From positions 600,586 through 664,585 of the forward strand of contig CAJNDS010002279.1 in NCBI GenBank assembly GCA_905221605.1: 64,000 nucleotides of DNA. Direction: 5' to 3'. Positions 1 through 11,372 of this stretch are shown piece after piece. Numbering within the stretch: the first letter of the stretch is position 1; each line of letters begins with the position of its first letter. The notes below the pieces were generated by a model. The model worked only from the letters and a program-made list of their open reading frames with translations, made no database searches and was not told where the DNA came from. Source of the stretch: Symbiodinium natans. Its lineage: Eukaryota; Sar; Dinophyceae; Suessiales; Symbiodiniaceae. A program made the position numbers and the translations under genes.

Positions 1-81
1 TGCCCAGGTACTTCATCGTCTCAGGAGACCAGTCGTACACCACATATCCGCCCAGAGTTGCGCAAGTCATGACGAGAGAGG
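1..81 (-). CDS. Partial host exon, membrane-protein-like
   Basis: Read on the minus strand, this stretch is open to the window edge. It starts after a textbook 3' splice site: a CT-rich tract (complement of about 85-125) followed by CAG at 82-84. The peptide contains SLVMTCATLGGYVVYDWSPE, a short hydrophobic segment followed by polar residues, so a membrane protein is possible. The gene continues to the left beyond the window. Several further minus-strand islands up to 2.8 kb could be its upstream exons. Family not recognised; the exon call is inference from splice signal and composition. Confidence 0.45.
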
Positions 82-536
82 CTGCGTGAAGTTTGGAGGG
101 GGAGAGAGAGAGGGGGAGGCCGCTACGGGAGTACGGGTTTCAGGGGTTTGGGGCTTATGGTTGGGGTGAAGTACGTACCCCAAAAGCAGCGGTCAGAGAG
201 TAGAGGTACAAAATAAGGCTCCCGACTGCTAGAACTTGAGGCGAGGCGGGCCGGGGAGGGGGGGAGGGGGGGGTCGATAGAAGCCTTCCCAAAAGAGGCC
301 GGCCCCGAATTGAGATCAGCCCCCCTCCCCGGCCTCCCATATCCCTCCTTGCATACAGAGCCACTTTGGCTTCCAGGCTGACCAGCCTGACCCTTCTTGT
401 AGAGTTTGAGGGATTTTAGGATTGCGCCCCAAGCAATCCCGGTTCTGGATGCGCACAGGGTGTAGGGGGTTTTTGGGTTTAGGGTTTGAAGTGGGTTTAG
501 GGTTTAGGGTTTAGGGACCCCTAAATCCTAGAATTA

Positions 537-633
537 GATCTCCGAAGCTCTCCCTGTGGCCCCAGTGTTCAGGTGCCCACTTAAGCTGAGCTAAGGGCCC
601 TGGGTCTTTCGGGTAGAGCATGGTGTCAGTCAG
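537..633 (-). CDS. Putative host exon island
   Basis: Open on the minus strand after TGTAAAG, with a protein-like peptide (LTDTMLYPKDPGPLAQLKWA...). It lies between telomere-like tracts and is co-oriented with the exon at 1-81. The donor end is not clear. No family recognised. Confidence 0.35.
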
Positions 634-800
634 CTTTACAGATGTGGCTGTTTCCCAAAACAAAGGGTACCCGTTTATACCCCAAATAGACGAATAGAAT
701 CCCCTTAAAGGACCCCCAAAACGGTACCCCTATTTTCGGAAACAGGGGAAGAGCCCATGCCCTAAATGTTGAGTGTTTGCCCAAGGCCTGAAGCCCTTTA

Positions 801-1015
801 CCCATAAACCCTAAACCCTAAGCCCTAAACCCTAAACCCTAAACCCTAAACCCTAAACCCTAAACCCTAAACCCATAAACCCTAAACCCTAAACCCTAAA
901 CCCTAAACCCTAAACCCTAAACCCTAAACCCTAAACCCTAAACCCTAAACCCTAAACCCTAAACCCTAAACCCTAAACCCTAAACCCTAAACCCTAAACC
1001 CTAAACCCTAAACCC
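801..1015. repeat. Interstitial CCCTAAA telomere-like array
   Basis: About 30 nearly perfect CCCTAAA units, with occasional CCCATAAA or CCCTAAG variants. It sits between two coding-like islands, so it is probably intronic or intergenic rather than a chromosome end. Confidence 0.95.
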
Positions 1016-1033
1016 AACCCTAAGCCGGGTTAC

Positions 1034-1134
1034 CTGAACCTCTGGGTCACCTGGCGCCTTTGCTCCGAGATCGATCGCAACAAAGAGTGGGTCGGTGAGC
1101 AAGTTCTTTGGGCAAGTGGCCTGGCTTGTTTAAT
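1034..1134 (-). CDS. Putative host exon island
   Basis: Minus-strand reading is open for 101 nt between a CACAG acceptor and a TTCAG|GTAACC donor, giving 33 codons plus 2 nt. The peptide is basic and polar (IKQARPLAQRTCSPTHSLLR...). It fits as an upstream exon of the same minus-strand gene as 1-81, although phases were not resolved across introns. Confidence 0.4.
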
Positions 1135-1516
1135 CTGTGAAGCCCTCAGCCCAAGGGTTAGAGTTTAGGGTTTAGTTTCCTGAGCCTCAGCCCTATGAAG
1201 TGCAACCCTAAACCCTAAACCCTACACCCTAAACCCTAAACTCCCTAAACCCAACCTACACCTCCCCAAGGGTCCTTGAAGGTGCCTCAGTTCCCGCAAG
1301 CCTTGAACTCAAGCCTACAGAGAGGGCTTGAACTCATTTAGGATATGTAGGGTTCAGGGTGTAGAGTGCAAGGTTTAGGTGAAGGCCGCCTCGGGATTTA
1401 GGGTTTAGGGCTCATGTTCAGAGTTCCTTGCCCGGCAGTTCGAAAAGGCCTGGATGCAAAAGGGCTCATGTTCAGGCGGGCGTTTCTGGAATACACACTT
1501 ATCTGTATTTCATCAC

Positions 1517-1577
1517 ATCCCGAATGCATCCGCTTCCCCAAGTAGCAAGGTCCAAACTATGAAGCCTCCCACCCGAC
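1517..1577 (-). CDS. Putative host exon island, hydrophobic
   Basis: Minus-strand reading after CTGCAG and before a GT donor. It encodes a hydrophobic stretch (GGFIVWTLLLGEADAFG), consistent with a membrane segment in the gene that continues to 1-81. Confidence 0.35.
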
Positions 1578-1688
1578 CTGCAGGGTTTAGGGTAGGGTTT
1601 AGGGTTTAGGCTTAGGGTTTAGGGTTTAAGGTTTAGGGTTTAGGGTTTAGGGTTTAGGGTTTCGGGCTTAGGGGCTCTGAACCTGAAC

Positions 1689-1827
1689 CCCAGTGCATGA
1701 ACCGCGGAGCCCGCAAGTCCAAGATCATGAGCATCTCGCATCTAAGACGACTGGGTTCATCTCGGTTCCGTGCAAGCGGTGTCTGAGAGTGACCTGCCTC
1801 TTGGTGTCGCAAGTGTTCTTGGGGTAG
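1689..1827 (-). CDS. Putative host exon island
   Basis: Open minus-strand reading between TATGTAG and a GT donor. It encodes a charged peptide (LPQEHLRHQEAGHSQTPLAR...). Flanked on both sides by TTTAGGG-type runs. Confidence 0.35.
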
Positions 1828-2130
1828 CTACATAATAGGGCAGCTTTAGGGTTTAGGTCTCTGTTTTTAGGATTGTTTGCGGCGGGCAGTTCCCTGTTAT
1901 TAAGCCTTAACTCCTAAGTGGGTTTGTATAGGGTTTGGGGCTTAGGGTTTAAGGTTTGCTGTTTGGGGGTTTCGGGTTTGGGATGTAGGGTTTCGGGTTT
2001 GCGGTTTAGGGTTTAGAGCTCGTTCAGGGTTTTAGGGGTTTCGGGTTCAGGGTTTAGGGATATGGGGTCCAGGGTTGCGTGTTCAGGATTTCAGGCTCGT
2101 GGTTTTTTGAGGTTTTGGATAATCAAGTCG

Positions 2131-2237
2131 TACGTTGGTACCCTTCCTGTTTGACGCCAGAGCCCAATCGAAACAGGGTCAATTGGGTAGTCGCCCGGAA
2201 CGCATTGTTCGCTCTGCCGGAGAGGCAATCAACAATT
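2131..2237 (-). CDS. Putative host exon island
   Basis: Minus strand, after GGCTCAG, open for about 35 codons (NCLSGRANN-like, then FRLGSGVKQEGYQ). The plus strand is also open here, so strand is uncertain, but orientation agrees with neighbouring islands. Confidence 0.3.
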
Positions 2238-2730
2238 CTGAGCCCCAAGCCCTAAACCCCAAACCCGAAACCCTGACCCTAATCATTTGGGCTTTGGGGC
2301 TATGGGATGACTATATAAGCAAGAATCATCAGAAGGCCTTGCCAGCCCAAAGTGAAGCAAGGCTCCTAGGTGACCCTACTACCCTACAGACTCCAAAAAC
2401 CTGAACTCCAAACCCTAAACCCTAAACCCTAAACCCTAAACCCCAAATCCTGCTGGGAGTAAGACCTCCATTGCCGACAGCCCCTTAGGCGGCATCCAAC
2501 ATTCGGGATACCCCTTCCTGAACAGCCTTTAGAAAAAAACAGTTAAAAAAAACACAAATAAATAAATTTTAAAAAAATCTATATATACACACACATATAT
2601 TTGCAGTAGCCGTGGTAGCATTCTGATTGTTGAGTGTGGACGTCAGACCCTGAGCCGAAACTCTAAAGCCTAAACCCTCAACCCTCAACCCTCAACCCTA
2701 AACCCTAAACCCTAAACCCTAAACCCTAAC

Positions 2731-2831
2731 ATCAGCATCTTGAACAGCCTGCGGGTCCATCCTGGGTTTCCCCCCTACTTCCCCCCCCGAGCTGCCGCTC
2801 GTCCGAGGATGGCTTTAGATCCAGCAGAGGC
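2731..2831 (-). CDS. Putative host exon island
   Basis: Minus strand, from AACAACAG to a GT donor. The peptide is protein-like (RPLLDLKPSSDERQLGGE...). Bounded by telomere-like arrays on both sides. Confidence 0.35.
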
Positions 2832-2837
2832 CTGTTG

Positions 2838-3146
2838 TTTAGGGTTTAGGGTTTAGGGTTTAGGGTTTAGGGTTTAGGGTTTGGGGTTTGGGGTTTAGGG
2901 TTTAGGGTTTGGGGTTTGGGGTTTAGGGTTTGGGGTTTAGGGTTCAAGGTTTGCCAGGGTGTGAGTGCAACCTGCCAACCTGCCCGGTGCCCACACGTGT
3001 GCCCTTTTTGTCCTGCACCCTGATACCTGACCCTAAACCCTCTCAACCCTCTCAACCCTACCCTAAACCCTAAACCCTAAACCCTAAACCTAAACCCTAA
3101 ACCCTAAACCCTAAACCCTAAACCTAAACCCTAAACCCTAAACCCG
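2838..3146. repeat. Telomere-like arrays facing each other
   Basis: TTTAGGG/TTTGGGG units run to about 2945, followed by about 95 nt of other sequence and then CCCTAAA units to 3146. The two arrays are on opposite strands. Confidence 0.9.
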
Positions 3147-3486
3147 CCCGCCACCCCACTCTCTTGTCTTTTGGGGTAGGCGGGCGCTGGTCGAGCGCTC
3201 AGTGAGACCCTGCGAGGGAGCCCCAGGCGGGCGACCGAGCTGGCCTCCAGGCTGGCTTACCCTCCAGGCAGGCACAGGCCGAGTCAGCAGTTGTCACTGT
3301 TTTTTTTGTAAAACCCTAAACCCCAAGCTGTCCGCGCACCTGGGTCCTGCATTGGAGGGCCCCCTGGGACGGCCGCTTGAGACCCCTGGTCCCTCACCCC
3401 CGTCCGCTGGGCGAGGGGACCAGGGGCCGTTTTGTTGGGGCAGGCAGGGCTCTTGGCCTATTCTGGCCTGACTCTGGTGGTTCTGC

Positions 3487-3800
3487 TTTTGGCCCTGGCC
3501 CTGGCCCTGGCCCTGGCCCTGGCCCTGGCCCTGGCCCTGGCCTGGCCCTGGCCCTGGCCCTGGCCAGTTCTGGCCCTGGCCTGGTCTTGCCCTGAACCTG
3601 GCCCTGACCCTCACCCTGGCCCTGACCCTGGCCCTGGCCCTGGCCCTGGCCTGGCCCTGGCCCTGGCCCTGGCCCTGGCCCTGCCCGGTGCTGGCCCTGA
3701 CCCTGGCGGTTTTTGGCTGTCCTGGCCCTGGCTTTTCCCCTGGCCCTGGCCTTGGCCCTGGCCCTGGCCCTGGCCTGACCCTCAGACCCTGACCCTGACC
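3487..3800. repeat. CCCTGG hexanucleotide array
   Basis: Dense (C)CCTGG repeats with interruptions. Because the unit is six bases, several frames stay open and give artificial Pro-Gly or Ala-Leu polypeptides; I do not call a gene here. Confidence 0.95.
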
Positions 3801-4541
3801 CTCTGCCCTAAGTAGTTTTGCGGCCCTGACCCTGGCCTGTTCGAGTCATCTTACCCCCTTGCGCCAAGCCAAGCTGTCCGCGCACCAGTTTGTGTCCTGT
3901 TTCGGGGCGCTCTTTAGCCCCTTCGCGCCAACCCAATCTGTCCTGCCTCGCTTCCGTTTGCTACAACTTTGTGCCTGGTCCTGACCCTGGCCCGGCACCC
4001 CACCTTACCCCCTTCGCGCCAAGCCTATCCGCCACACCAGCCCTGTTTCCGTGGCGCTCTGCCCAACCGAAGCTGTTCACTGTGTGTTCTTCCTGGCTGA
4101 ACCCCTGAGCGCCAACCAAGCCTCGCTGCCTTTCTCTGTTCCTGGCCCATCCCTTCATAGCCCCTTCGCGCCAACCCAAGCTGTCTTCACGGACCCTGCC
4201 ACGCGTTTCCGTCTGCTGCAGCTTTGCGCCTGGTCCACGCACCTTGCGGAAATCCCCAAAAAGGGCGTGAGTGCTGACTCATGTGATGCTTTGTAAAAAA
4301 AATAAAAGGTCTTAACTCCTTGAGAGTTGTAAGTGGGCGGTCTTGGGGTGGGTAGGTCTGCAGACTACCGCGCGCTCCCAAAGCGCGCTCCCGTCTGGCA
4401 CGCCCTAAACCCTAAACCCTAAACCCTGGACCGGCCGAAGCCCCCACGACTTTCCTGGACATGCATATGCTTGCAGCCCAATGCGCAGCCCTGGCCCGGC
4501 CCGAGATGCGCCACTCCTAGAGACCTGCCCTACCCCAGTTG
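3801..4541. other. No recognisable gene; degenerate duplicated GC-rich sequence
   Basis: Contains four diverged copies of a phrase like CCCCTTCGCGCCAA(C/G)CC (about 3856, 3918, 4009 and 4161), so the segment is a decayed tandem duplication. No supported gene seen. Confidence 0.5.
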
Positions 4542-4608
4542 GTTTAGGGTTTAGGGTTTAGGGTTTAGGGTTTAGGGTTTAGGGTTTAGGGTTTAGGGTT
4601 TAGGATGT
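4542..4608. repeat. TTTAGGG array upstream of RCC1 gene
   Basis: Nine or so TTTAGGG units about 170 bp upstream of the ATG at 4776. Confidence 0.95.
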
Positions 4609-4775
4609 AGGGTTGCCTTGGCAAGTTTTAGGCTTAGGGTATAGGGTAAGTTTTGAAGTTTTGGGTTAAGACTTAGGTAGTGAGGCGACGACAAGATCCC
4701 AGCAAGCAATAGCCAGACCGGATCTGTTTTTGCGCAGCCTGCGCATAGCAGTGAGGGCTCGCCTCTACAGCAATC

Positions 4776-6515
4776 ATGTCCCTTGCCATTGAGGTGAGCT
4801 TACTAAGCGGCAGGGTGGTTTCGCTTGAAGCAAGACCTGACGAGTCTGTAGAATCACTGAAGGCCAGAGCACTGGAGAGTCTGGCAGTTCACCGGGGCAG
4901 ACTGGTGGACCCATCCGGCCGAGTGTTGCACGGAGCAGCCACGATTCACGAATCCCGGCTGCAGAGCGGAGACACGCTGACGTTGCAGATTGGCAGAACT
5001 CAAGTGTGCGGCACCTTGTATAGTTTTGCTGGCATCCTGGGCGATGGGTCTGTCGTGACCTGGGGCGGTGCGGGCGGGGCAGGTGAGGACCTGCAACAGA
5101 GACTCAAGGACGCACAAGGGATCCAAGCCACCAGCAGCGCCTCTCAGGGCGATGCTTTTGCTGCCATTCTGGGCGATGGGTCTGTTGCGACCTGGGGAAG
5201 CACGCACACTGGTGGCAACAGCAGTGCCCTAGTAGTAGAGTAGATAACCTTTACCCCTTTTGCGGTAATATAATCCCCCTTGTAATCCCAAAGGTTCACC
5301 TTTAGTTTCGCCAGGTTACTGGACAGCTAAGGCGCTGTGCAAGGCCAGCTACATGAAGTGCAGCAGATCCAAGCTACCAGCGGGGCGTTTGCTGCCATTC
5401 TGGGCGATGGGTCGGTTGTGACTTGGGGTCATTCTCTCTATGGCGGGAACAGCAGTGCTGTGCAAAGTCAGCTGAAGGGCGTGAAGGAAGTCCAAGCAAC
5501 CGGCTCGGCTTTTGCTGCCTTGCTGGGCGATGGCGCTGTTGTGACCTGGGGACTTGCTCACTTTGGTGGACACAGTGGTTCAGTGCAACATCGGCTGAAG
5601 GATGTGCAGCACATCCAATCTACCAAGTTCGCTTTTGCTGCCCTTCTGGGTGATGGGTCGGTTGTGACGTGGGGCGAAGCTCGTTGCGGTGGCGACAGCC
5701 GTGCTGTGCAAGACCAACTGGTGGACGTGCAACGGATCCAATCTATCAATGGCGCTTCTCACGGTGCTTTCGCTGCCATTCTAGGCGATGGGTCTGTAGT
5801 GACCTGGGGCGCTGTCTGTGGTGACAGCAGTGCTGTGCAAGGTCAGCTCAAGGACGTGCAGCAGATTCAGGCTACCGATGAAGCTTTTGCTGCCATCCTG
5901 GGCGATGGGTCTGTTGTGACCTGGGGCGAGGCTGACTATGGTGGCGACAGCATGAATGTGCAAGGTCAGCTGAAGCACGTGCAAGAGATCCAAGCAAATA
6001 AGTGTGCCTTTGCTGCCATTCTGGGCGATGGCAGTGTTGTGACCTGGGGCAACGCTCGCAGTGGTGGCGACAGCCAGCCTGTGCAAGGTCAGTTGCTAGG
6101 ATGCCCAGTAGTACCCTTATTCCCTTTTTGGGGGGTTTGGGTTCCCTCATAAACCCCTTTAAGCAAAAAAGGGCACCCTTTTTAAGCCTTGGTTACTGGG
6201 CAGCCTAGGTTGAAGGATGTGCAGCAGATCCAAGCTACCAGAGGAGCTTTTGCTGCCATCCTGGGCGATGGATCTGTTGTGACATGGGGCGATGTTTGCC
6301 AGGGTGGTGAAAGCAGAGACGTGCAAGATCAGCTGAGGGACGTGAAGCAGATCCAAGCTACTGAATCGGCTTTCGCTGCTATTCTGGGCGACGGGTCGGT
6401 TGTGACCTGGGGTCTGGAAGATCATCGGCGCAGAGCGCGTGAACGCATTCCTGAAAACGCAGCTGTCACCGAGCCTGTGGCCGATTCTCACCTCGCAGGT
6501 GATTATTCCTGGTGA
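4776..6515 (+). CDS. Ubiquitin-like/RCC1-repeat protein, three exons
   Basis: Predicted exons 4776-5223, 5332-6091 and 6209-6515 join in frame into 504 aa. Both introns are GT-AG. The first junction restores an N-S-S-A-V-Q repeat and the second V-Q-G-Q-L-K-D-V, which is strong support for the splice sites. Residues 1 to about 75 resemble a ubiquitin-like beta-grasp (MSLAIEVSLLSGRVVSLEA start). The rest is tandem repeats of about 40 aa containing AFAAILGDGSVVTWG, an RCC1/beta-propeller-type motif. The C-terminus (from about GLEDHRRRAR) leaves the repeat pattern. Such Ubl-RCC1 proteins are highly multiplied in Symbiodinium-like dinoflagellates and are often labelled HERC- or UVR8-like; a specific substrate or chromatin role cannot be inferred. 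No spliced-leader relic is visible upstream. Confidence 0.85.
5224..5331 (+). other. Intron 1 of RCC1 gene, introner-like
   Basis: Starts GTGCCCTAG and ends CAGCTAAG. Its 3' part (GGTTACTGGACAGC) is close to the 3' part of intron 2 and to dispersed copies elsewhere, so the intron probably came from a mobile introner-like element. Confidence 0.7.
6092..6208 (+). other. Intron 2 of RCC1 gene, introner-like
   Basis: GT-AG intron. It contains a run TTCCCTCATAAACCCC, then AAAAAAGGGCACCC, then GGTTACTGGGCAGCC. The same ordered blocks recur near 11296, and in reverse near 40360, 53158 and 57207, showing that intron and intergenic copies belong to one family. Confidence 0.75.
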
Positions 6516-6529
6516 GCTCCGATGCTGAC

Positions 6530-6632
6530 ACACGGGGGTATACGAAAATAAGGGACCCCCTAAGAAAGATCCCCAAAACGTAGGATTCCCTTAGAATAAG
6601 GACCCCAATAAGGTACCCCTACTTTCGGAAAC
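6530..6632. repeat. Dispersed element, 'GGACCCC' family
   Basis: Blocks AAATAAGGGACCCC, then AATAAGGACCCCAAT, then GGTACCCCTACTTTCGGAAA. Related copies occur at about 7448-7543 and 15300-15409, and partially at 676-748. A short non-autonomous repeat; no coding capacity. Confidence 0.7.
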
Positions 6633-9600
6633 CCCCCACTTTTTTGGGCTCCGGAAAATCCAACCCCCAAAGCCTCCTCCTCTTCGAACCGAGAAGGGGG
6701 GTGGGGGTGTGGGACATGAGTTACAGGTAGCCTTAAAAGCGCGTTCGGCTTTATCCTTTGAGTCACTTGACTTGCTTGTCCTACGCGTCCTCGCAAGTAG
6801 GAGTTGGCGCTGGTAGCCCAATGGCCAGACTAACGGTGGTTTGCGCTGTTGGTTCAGGGTTTATATGATGGGGAGGTTGTCGCAGTCATAGTTTAGGGTT
6901 TACCAAACCCTAAACTGCCCTAAACCCTAAACCCAAAGATATTCAATGGGGCAGCCTTTCCCCGCTGACCTTCTTCAAAGGGTTCTGAAATATGGGCCAT
7001 TGAGTTTTGTAGGGCAGATTTTTTGGGTCTCCATTTAAGGACCCCGATTTACCCTTTGGGTCCATGTACCTATATCGTCCTAACTGGGGCTTTTTGGGGT
7101 TTTCATGTAGTAAATCTAGGGCGCACGTATATGGGGGTTTACAAAATAGGGGACCCCTAAAATTTTAGCCAAGTCACTCTCAGCCCCACGGGGCTTTCGA
7201 GAACAATGTTGCGAGTAATTAGCAACGAGCAAAGCTTTTCAAAGCTCGAGGTCAGTTAATTAAGTTCTTCGGTGGCGAATCATGCATCACTTTCCCGGAG
7301 GGTTTCTGAACGGAAATATGGGTTCCCACAGCGTCATGTAAGCATTGCTTCTGGCTGGTTTCGGACTACATCTCAGCTGAAGTAGGCAGTGAGGAAGGTT
7401 GAATAAGGTGGCAATGAGAAAGTCGACATCGTGCCACTTTTTGACTAGAAATAGGGGACCCCTAAAAAGGACCCCAAATAGCGGGGCCCCCCTTACAATA
7501 AGGACCCCAATCAGGTACCCCCAACTTCGGAAACCACCACATACCAATTTCGGTACATGGACCCTGAGTCCCAAACCCTGAACCCTAAACCCTAAACCCT
7601 AAACCCTAAGCCCTAAACCCTAAACCCTACACCCTAAACCCTAAACCCAAAACCCGAACCCCCCCCAAAAAAAAAAAAAAAACAAACTTCATCCCCTAGA
7701 TTAAGGGACCATGTTTCTACCCTAAGAGTCCTTGTTGGTTATGATTTTGCAATTTTTGTCAGATCAAAACCCAACAAGGAATAACAATGACAATTTTCAA
7801 TATAACCCTTAACCCTTAACCCTAAACCCTAAGAGTTTTACAGGTGGCCAAAGCCCTGACGTCGAACCCCCCGGCTTGGAATGCCGTGGCGGTCTATGCG
7901 CAGGCAGCGCACGGCGAGGGTTTAGGGTTTTTAGGGTTTAGGGGTTTAGGGGTTTAGGGGTTTGGGGGTTTAGGGGTTGGGGGGTTTGGGGGTTTGGGGG
8001 TTGTGGGGGCCTGCGAGGGCGCATGGATCCCTCTGGTCAGGCAGGGTCGAGGTCCCACAAGTGTCCCTTATTCTTGGTGGTTTAGTCAAGAAAGGGCTGA
8101 GGGTTCAGGAGTTTAGGGGCCCCATTGTTAAGCATGAGTTTGGGGGGGGGGGGGGGCGGGTGTCGCGCTGTGCTGGCATGCTTTTCTTGCTGTGGAGGTT
8201 TTCTAGACAATCCCGAGGGCTCTGTTTTCTAACTTGTGTTTCCTGGCGACAAGTGCAAGTCCACGCCTGCAGAGAGGGCTTTTTGGGGATTCCAGACTCC
8301 CCGCAGTCCGGACTAGGGTTAATATTTTGGAATAGGTTTATGAAGTTCTGCGCGGGCACCAACCCCTACAAAACCGCATGAAACCCCATACAACTTGATC
8401 ACGTCAGGCCCCCAAAGCTACTTATGGCTTGAGATCCTCCTTCTATCCCTAAACCAGAGCCCTAAACCCAAACCCTAAACTCAGTCCCACCAGGAGTTTA
8501 CCATGTGGCTGAACACTCAGCACCACAACGATCTGTGCGATATCCTCTCGTCTGAGCCACTTGAGTTCGCAGTGGTGGTTACCCCTACCCCCTCCCCCAC
8601 CCCAGTAGGGTTCAGGGTTTAAGCATGGGCCCGGGTAATTTCGCTGCATAGAAGGCACCATCGTAAAATGCCAACTCCATCAAAAGGACCATAATTCAGA
8701 CACACCCCCATACTCCGAAGCCTTAAACCCTAACCCTAAATCCCCTAAATCCCCTAAATCCCCTAAATCCCCTAAATCCCCTAAATCCCCTAAACCCTAA
8801 ACCCTAAACCCCAAACCCTAAACCCTAAACCCTAACTAAACCCTAAACCCTATACGGACCAGGGTCGGCTAAAGGTGGAAGCTGGACACTCTCTTAGCGA
8901 CCTTAAGTGGGCAAGTGGGTGTAGGGCTTCTAGGATTTAGGGTTCTTGGGGTTCAGGGTTAGAAAAAGTTTAGGGTTTAGGATTTAGGGTTCAGGGTTCT
9001 CAGGGTTCTCAGGGTTCTTAGGGTTCTTAGGGTTCTTAGGGTTCAGGGTTAGAAGAAAGGGGGTTAGGGTTCCGGGTTCTTCGGGTTCAGGGTTAGAAAA
9101 AAAGGGGGTTAGGGTTCAGGGTTTAGGGTTCATTCAGGGTTCAAAAAAAAGGGGTAACCGTTTGGGCAGAGGGGGGGGGGGGGGGGTTAAGCAAAAAAAG
9201 AGAGAGAATCGACCTGTTCCCCTCGAGAATGCTTTTCAGGGTTTGTGTCCAGAGCTTTGCGGTGGCGACCGCGAGCTGGTTTGGGTTAAAAAAGATTTAG
9301 GGTATTGGGGCTAAACCCGAACCGCCAAAAGGGGCCACAGCCTACTACTTGCATAAGAACCCCCCTCCCTCCCCCCCCACCCCCCCCAAAAAAAAAAAAA
9401 GAAAAAAGAAAACAAGTTCCTTATAAGGCAACGTAGAGATTATTATGTTTCGTCTTGGGGCGGGGTTCTTAAGAGAATTGCGTTAACTGAGGTGAACCTC
9501 CACATGCTTCTAAGGGTAGTTCTATGGGCCCTTAATATGGTCTCAGTTGCTACTATGAATGCCCTGAATCAGTGTCTTTCTGGGGTTTCACAACCCTAGA

Positions 9601-10350
9601 CCCCAAACATCCTCAATCGGGGTCGTTCCCAAAATGCTAAACTTCCCCAAGTCCCAAAAACCTTTCAACCTTAGGGTAGTTGCATGGTCCCTTCGTATGG
9701 CCCTTACATCGGGACCCCTTGTATACCCTATACAGCTCAAGGGCCCATACTTCAGAACCCTTCAAAAGAGGGGATGGAAAAAAAACCCTAAACCCCTAAA
9801 CCCCTAAACCCCTAAACCCCTAACCCCCTAAACCCTTAAACCCTTAAACCCTTAAACACCTAAACGCGACAAGGGACCTTGCCTATGTGTTCGACGAGCT
9901 CAAGAAGCGGGGTTCTCCTATCATTGCTAAACAGCCCCTTTGCTGCCTCAGCTGCCCTGTCTGGGGTTTAGGGTTTAGGGTTGAGGGTTTAGGGTTTAGG
10001 GTTTAGGGTTTAGGGTTTAGGGTTTAGGGTTTAGGGTTTAGGGCTAGCTGCAACCGCAACAAGATGTCTGTGGAGTTGAAGGCTTCGGCTTGAGGGCTAG
10101 AGGGCCTTTAGGGGGGCTGAACGGGTGTGCAGGTGACTTGCTTGATGTTGTAAGCTCAACTACTATTTTCTTCAGAACCTCCCCCCTCCAGATAAGGAAA
10201 AAAAGACAGAATCACAAATTCATCATCCCCATATACCCTGTTACGAGACTTGAGTTTGTGTTTTTAACAGCTAAGCAGCACTCTAGCGGGCTCTCTCTCG
10301 CTTCTTCGCGAGAGGTTCTGTAGACAGTTCCCTTCTTCCGGCTTTGAGAA
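6633..10350. other. Repeat-rich stretch without a supported complete gene
   Basis: Holds telomere-like runs (7575-7655, 7919-7985, 8724-8853, 8938-9140, 9782-9865, 9965-10045), homopolymer runs and the repeat copy at 7448-7543. A minus-strand reading at about 8105-8362 has ordinary amino-acid composition and may be an exon, but I see no family and no convincing splice pair. Confidence 0.5.
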
Positions 10351-10414
10351 TGAGGTTTAGGGTTTAGGGTTTAGGGTTTAGGGTTTAGGGCCTAAACCCT
10401 AAACCCTAAACCCT
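10351..10414. repeat. Head-to-head telomere-like junction
   Basis: Five TTTAGGG units run directly into CCCTAAA units through GGGCCTAAACCC, forming a perfect inverted junction with almost no spacer. Confidence 0.9.
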
Positions 10415-10758
10415 GGTTCAGGATCTGATTCGGATATTTCACTCGGAGGCTTCCCTCGAAAGAGCTGCCCATCATCAAAGACTGGAAGATGCAAGCCATA
10501 AAAGGGTTTAGGGTTTAGGGTTTAGGGTTTAGGGTTTAGGGTTTAGGGTTTAGGGTACCCTGCAAGTTTGGAACCCCAAGCCATAAGCCCTACATGGTCA
10601 CTTTTCTAGTCCCTGTTGGGGGTTCCATACTATGAGGCGGCCCCTCTTATTTAGGGTACCCCAAAATAGGGACCCGATTTTAGAGAGCTGACCATAAACC
10701 TTGAGTCCTAACCCTAAACCCTAAACCCTAAACCCTAAACCCTAAACCCTATTGAGTC

Positions 10759-10858
10759 CTGATGTATCGGCAGCAGCACCGTTGGCCCTGCAGGCAGCAG
10801 CCAGAAAGACCTTCCGGATTCGCACGGCGCCTGTCGGCAGCTGCTTGGCATGCGACTG
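10759..10858 (-). CDS. Putative host exon island
   Basis: Minus strand from AAACAG to a possible GA donor. The peptide is protein-like (QSHAKQLPTGAVRIRKVFLA...). Flanked by CCCTAAA and TTCAGGG arrays. The plus strand is also open, so orientation rests on splice signals and neighbours. Confidence 0.35.
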
Positions 10859-11295
10859 CTGTTTAGGGTTCAGGGTTCAGGGTTCAGGGTTCAGGGTTTA
10901 GGGTTTAGGGTTCAGGGTTTAGGGTTTAGGGTTTAGGGTCAGGGTTTAATGTTTAGGGTTTAGGGCAAGGATTCCGGTGCCCCCCCGCATAAGACGCCTC
11001 AGGGTTTAGCGTTCAGGGATTAGCATGTGGGCCCTAAAACCCTATAAGGCCTACAAGGGTGTGGTGCGCGGCTGCTAGGCAGGTGGCAACATTCAAGCCC
11101 ATTAAACCCTAAGCCCTAAACCCTAAACCCTAAACCCCAAACCCCAAACCCCAAACCCTAAACCCTAAACCCCAACACGAAACCCTAAACCCTGGATGCC
11201 CTCAATTCAACACCCCCCGCTCCCCCGCCCAATCTCGGGAGTGTTGCCTAGGCCCTTCTTCCTTTTGTTGGGCTGGGGTTTTGGGTTTTGGGTTT

Positions 11296-11372
11296 AGGGC
11301 CTAGCTTCCCTCATTATCCGCTTTCAGCCAAAAAAGGGGCACCCTTTTATTCCTAGGTTACCCCTGGATCTA
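11296..11372 (+). mobile_element. Introner-like element copy
   Basis: Carries the same ordered blocks as RCC1 intron 2 (TTCCCTCATTATCC, AAAAAAGGGGCACCC, then CCTAGGTTAC). No exon is evident around it, so this may be an intergenic or otherwise unannotated intronic copy. Confidence 0.6.

Noticed and set aside
801-1015. True chromosome end
   Set aside because: The array is internal, short, and one of dozens in both orientations with unique sequence on both sides.
3294-3815. Pro/Gly- or Ala/Leu-repeat frames
   Set aside because: By-products of the CCCTGG hexanucleotide array.
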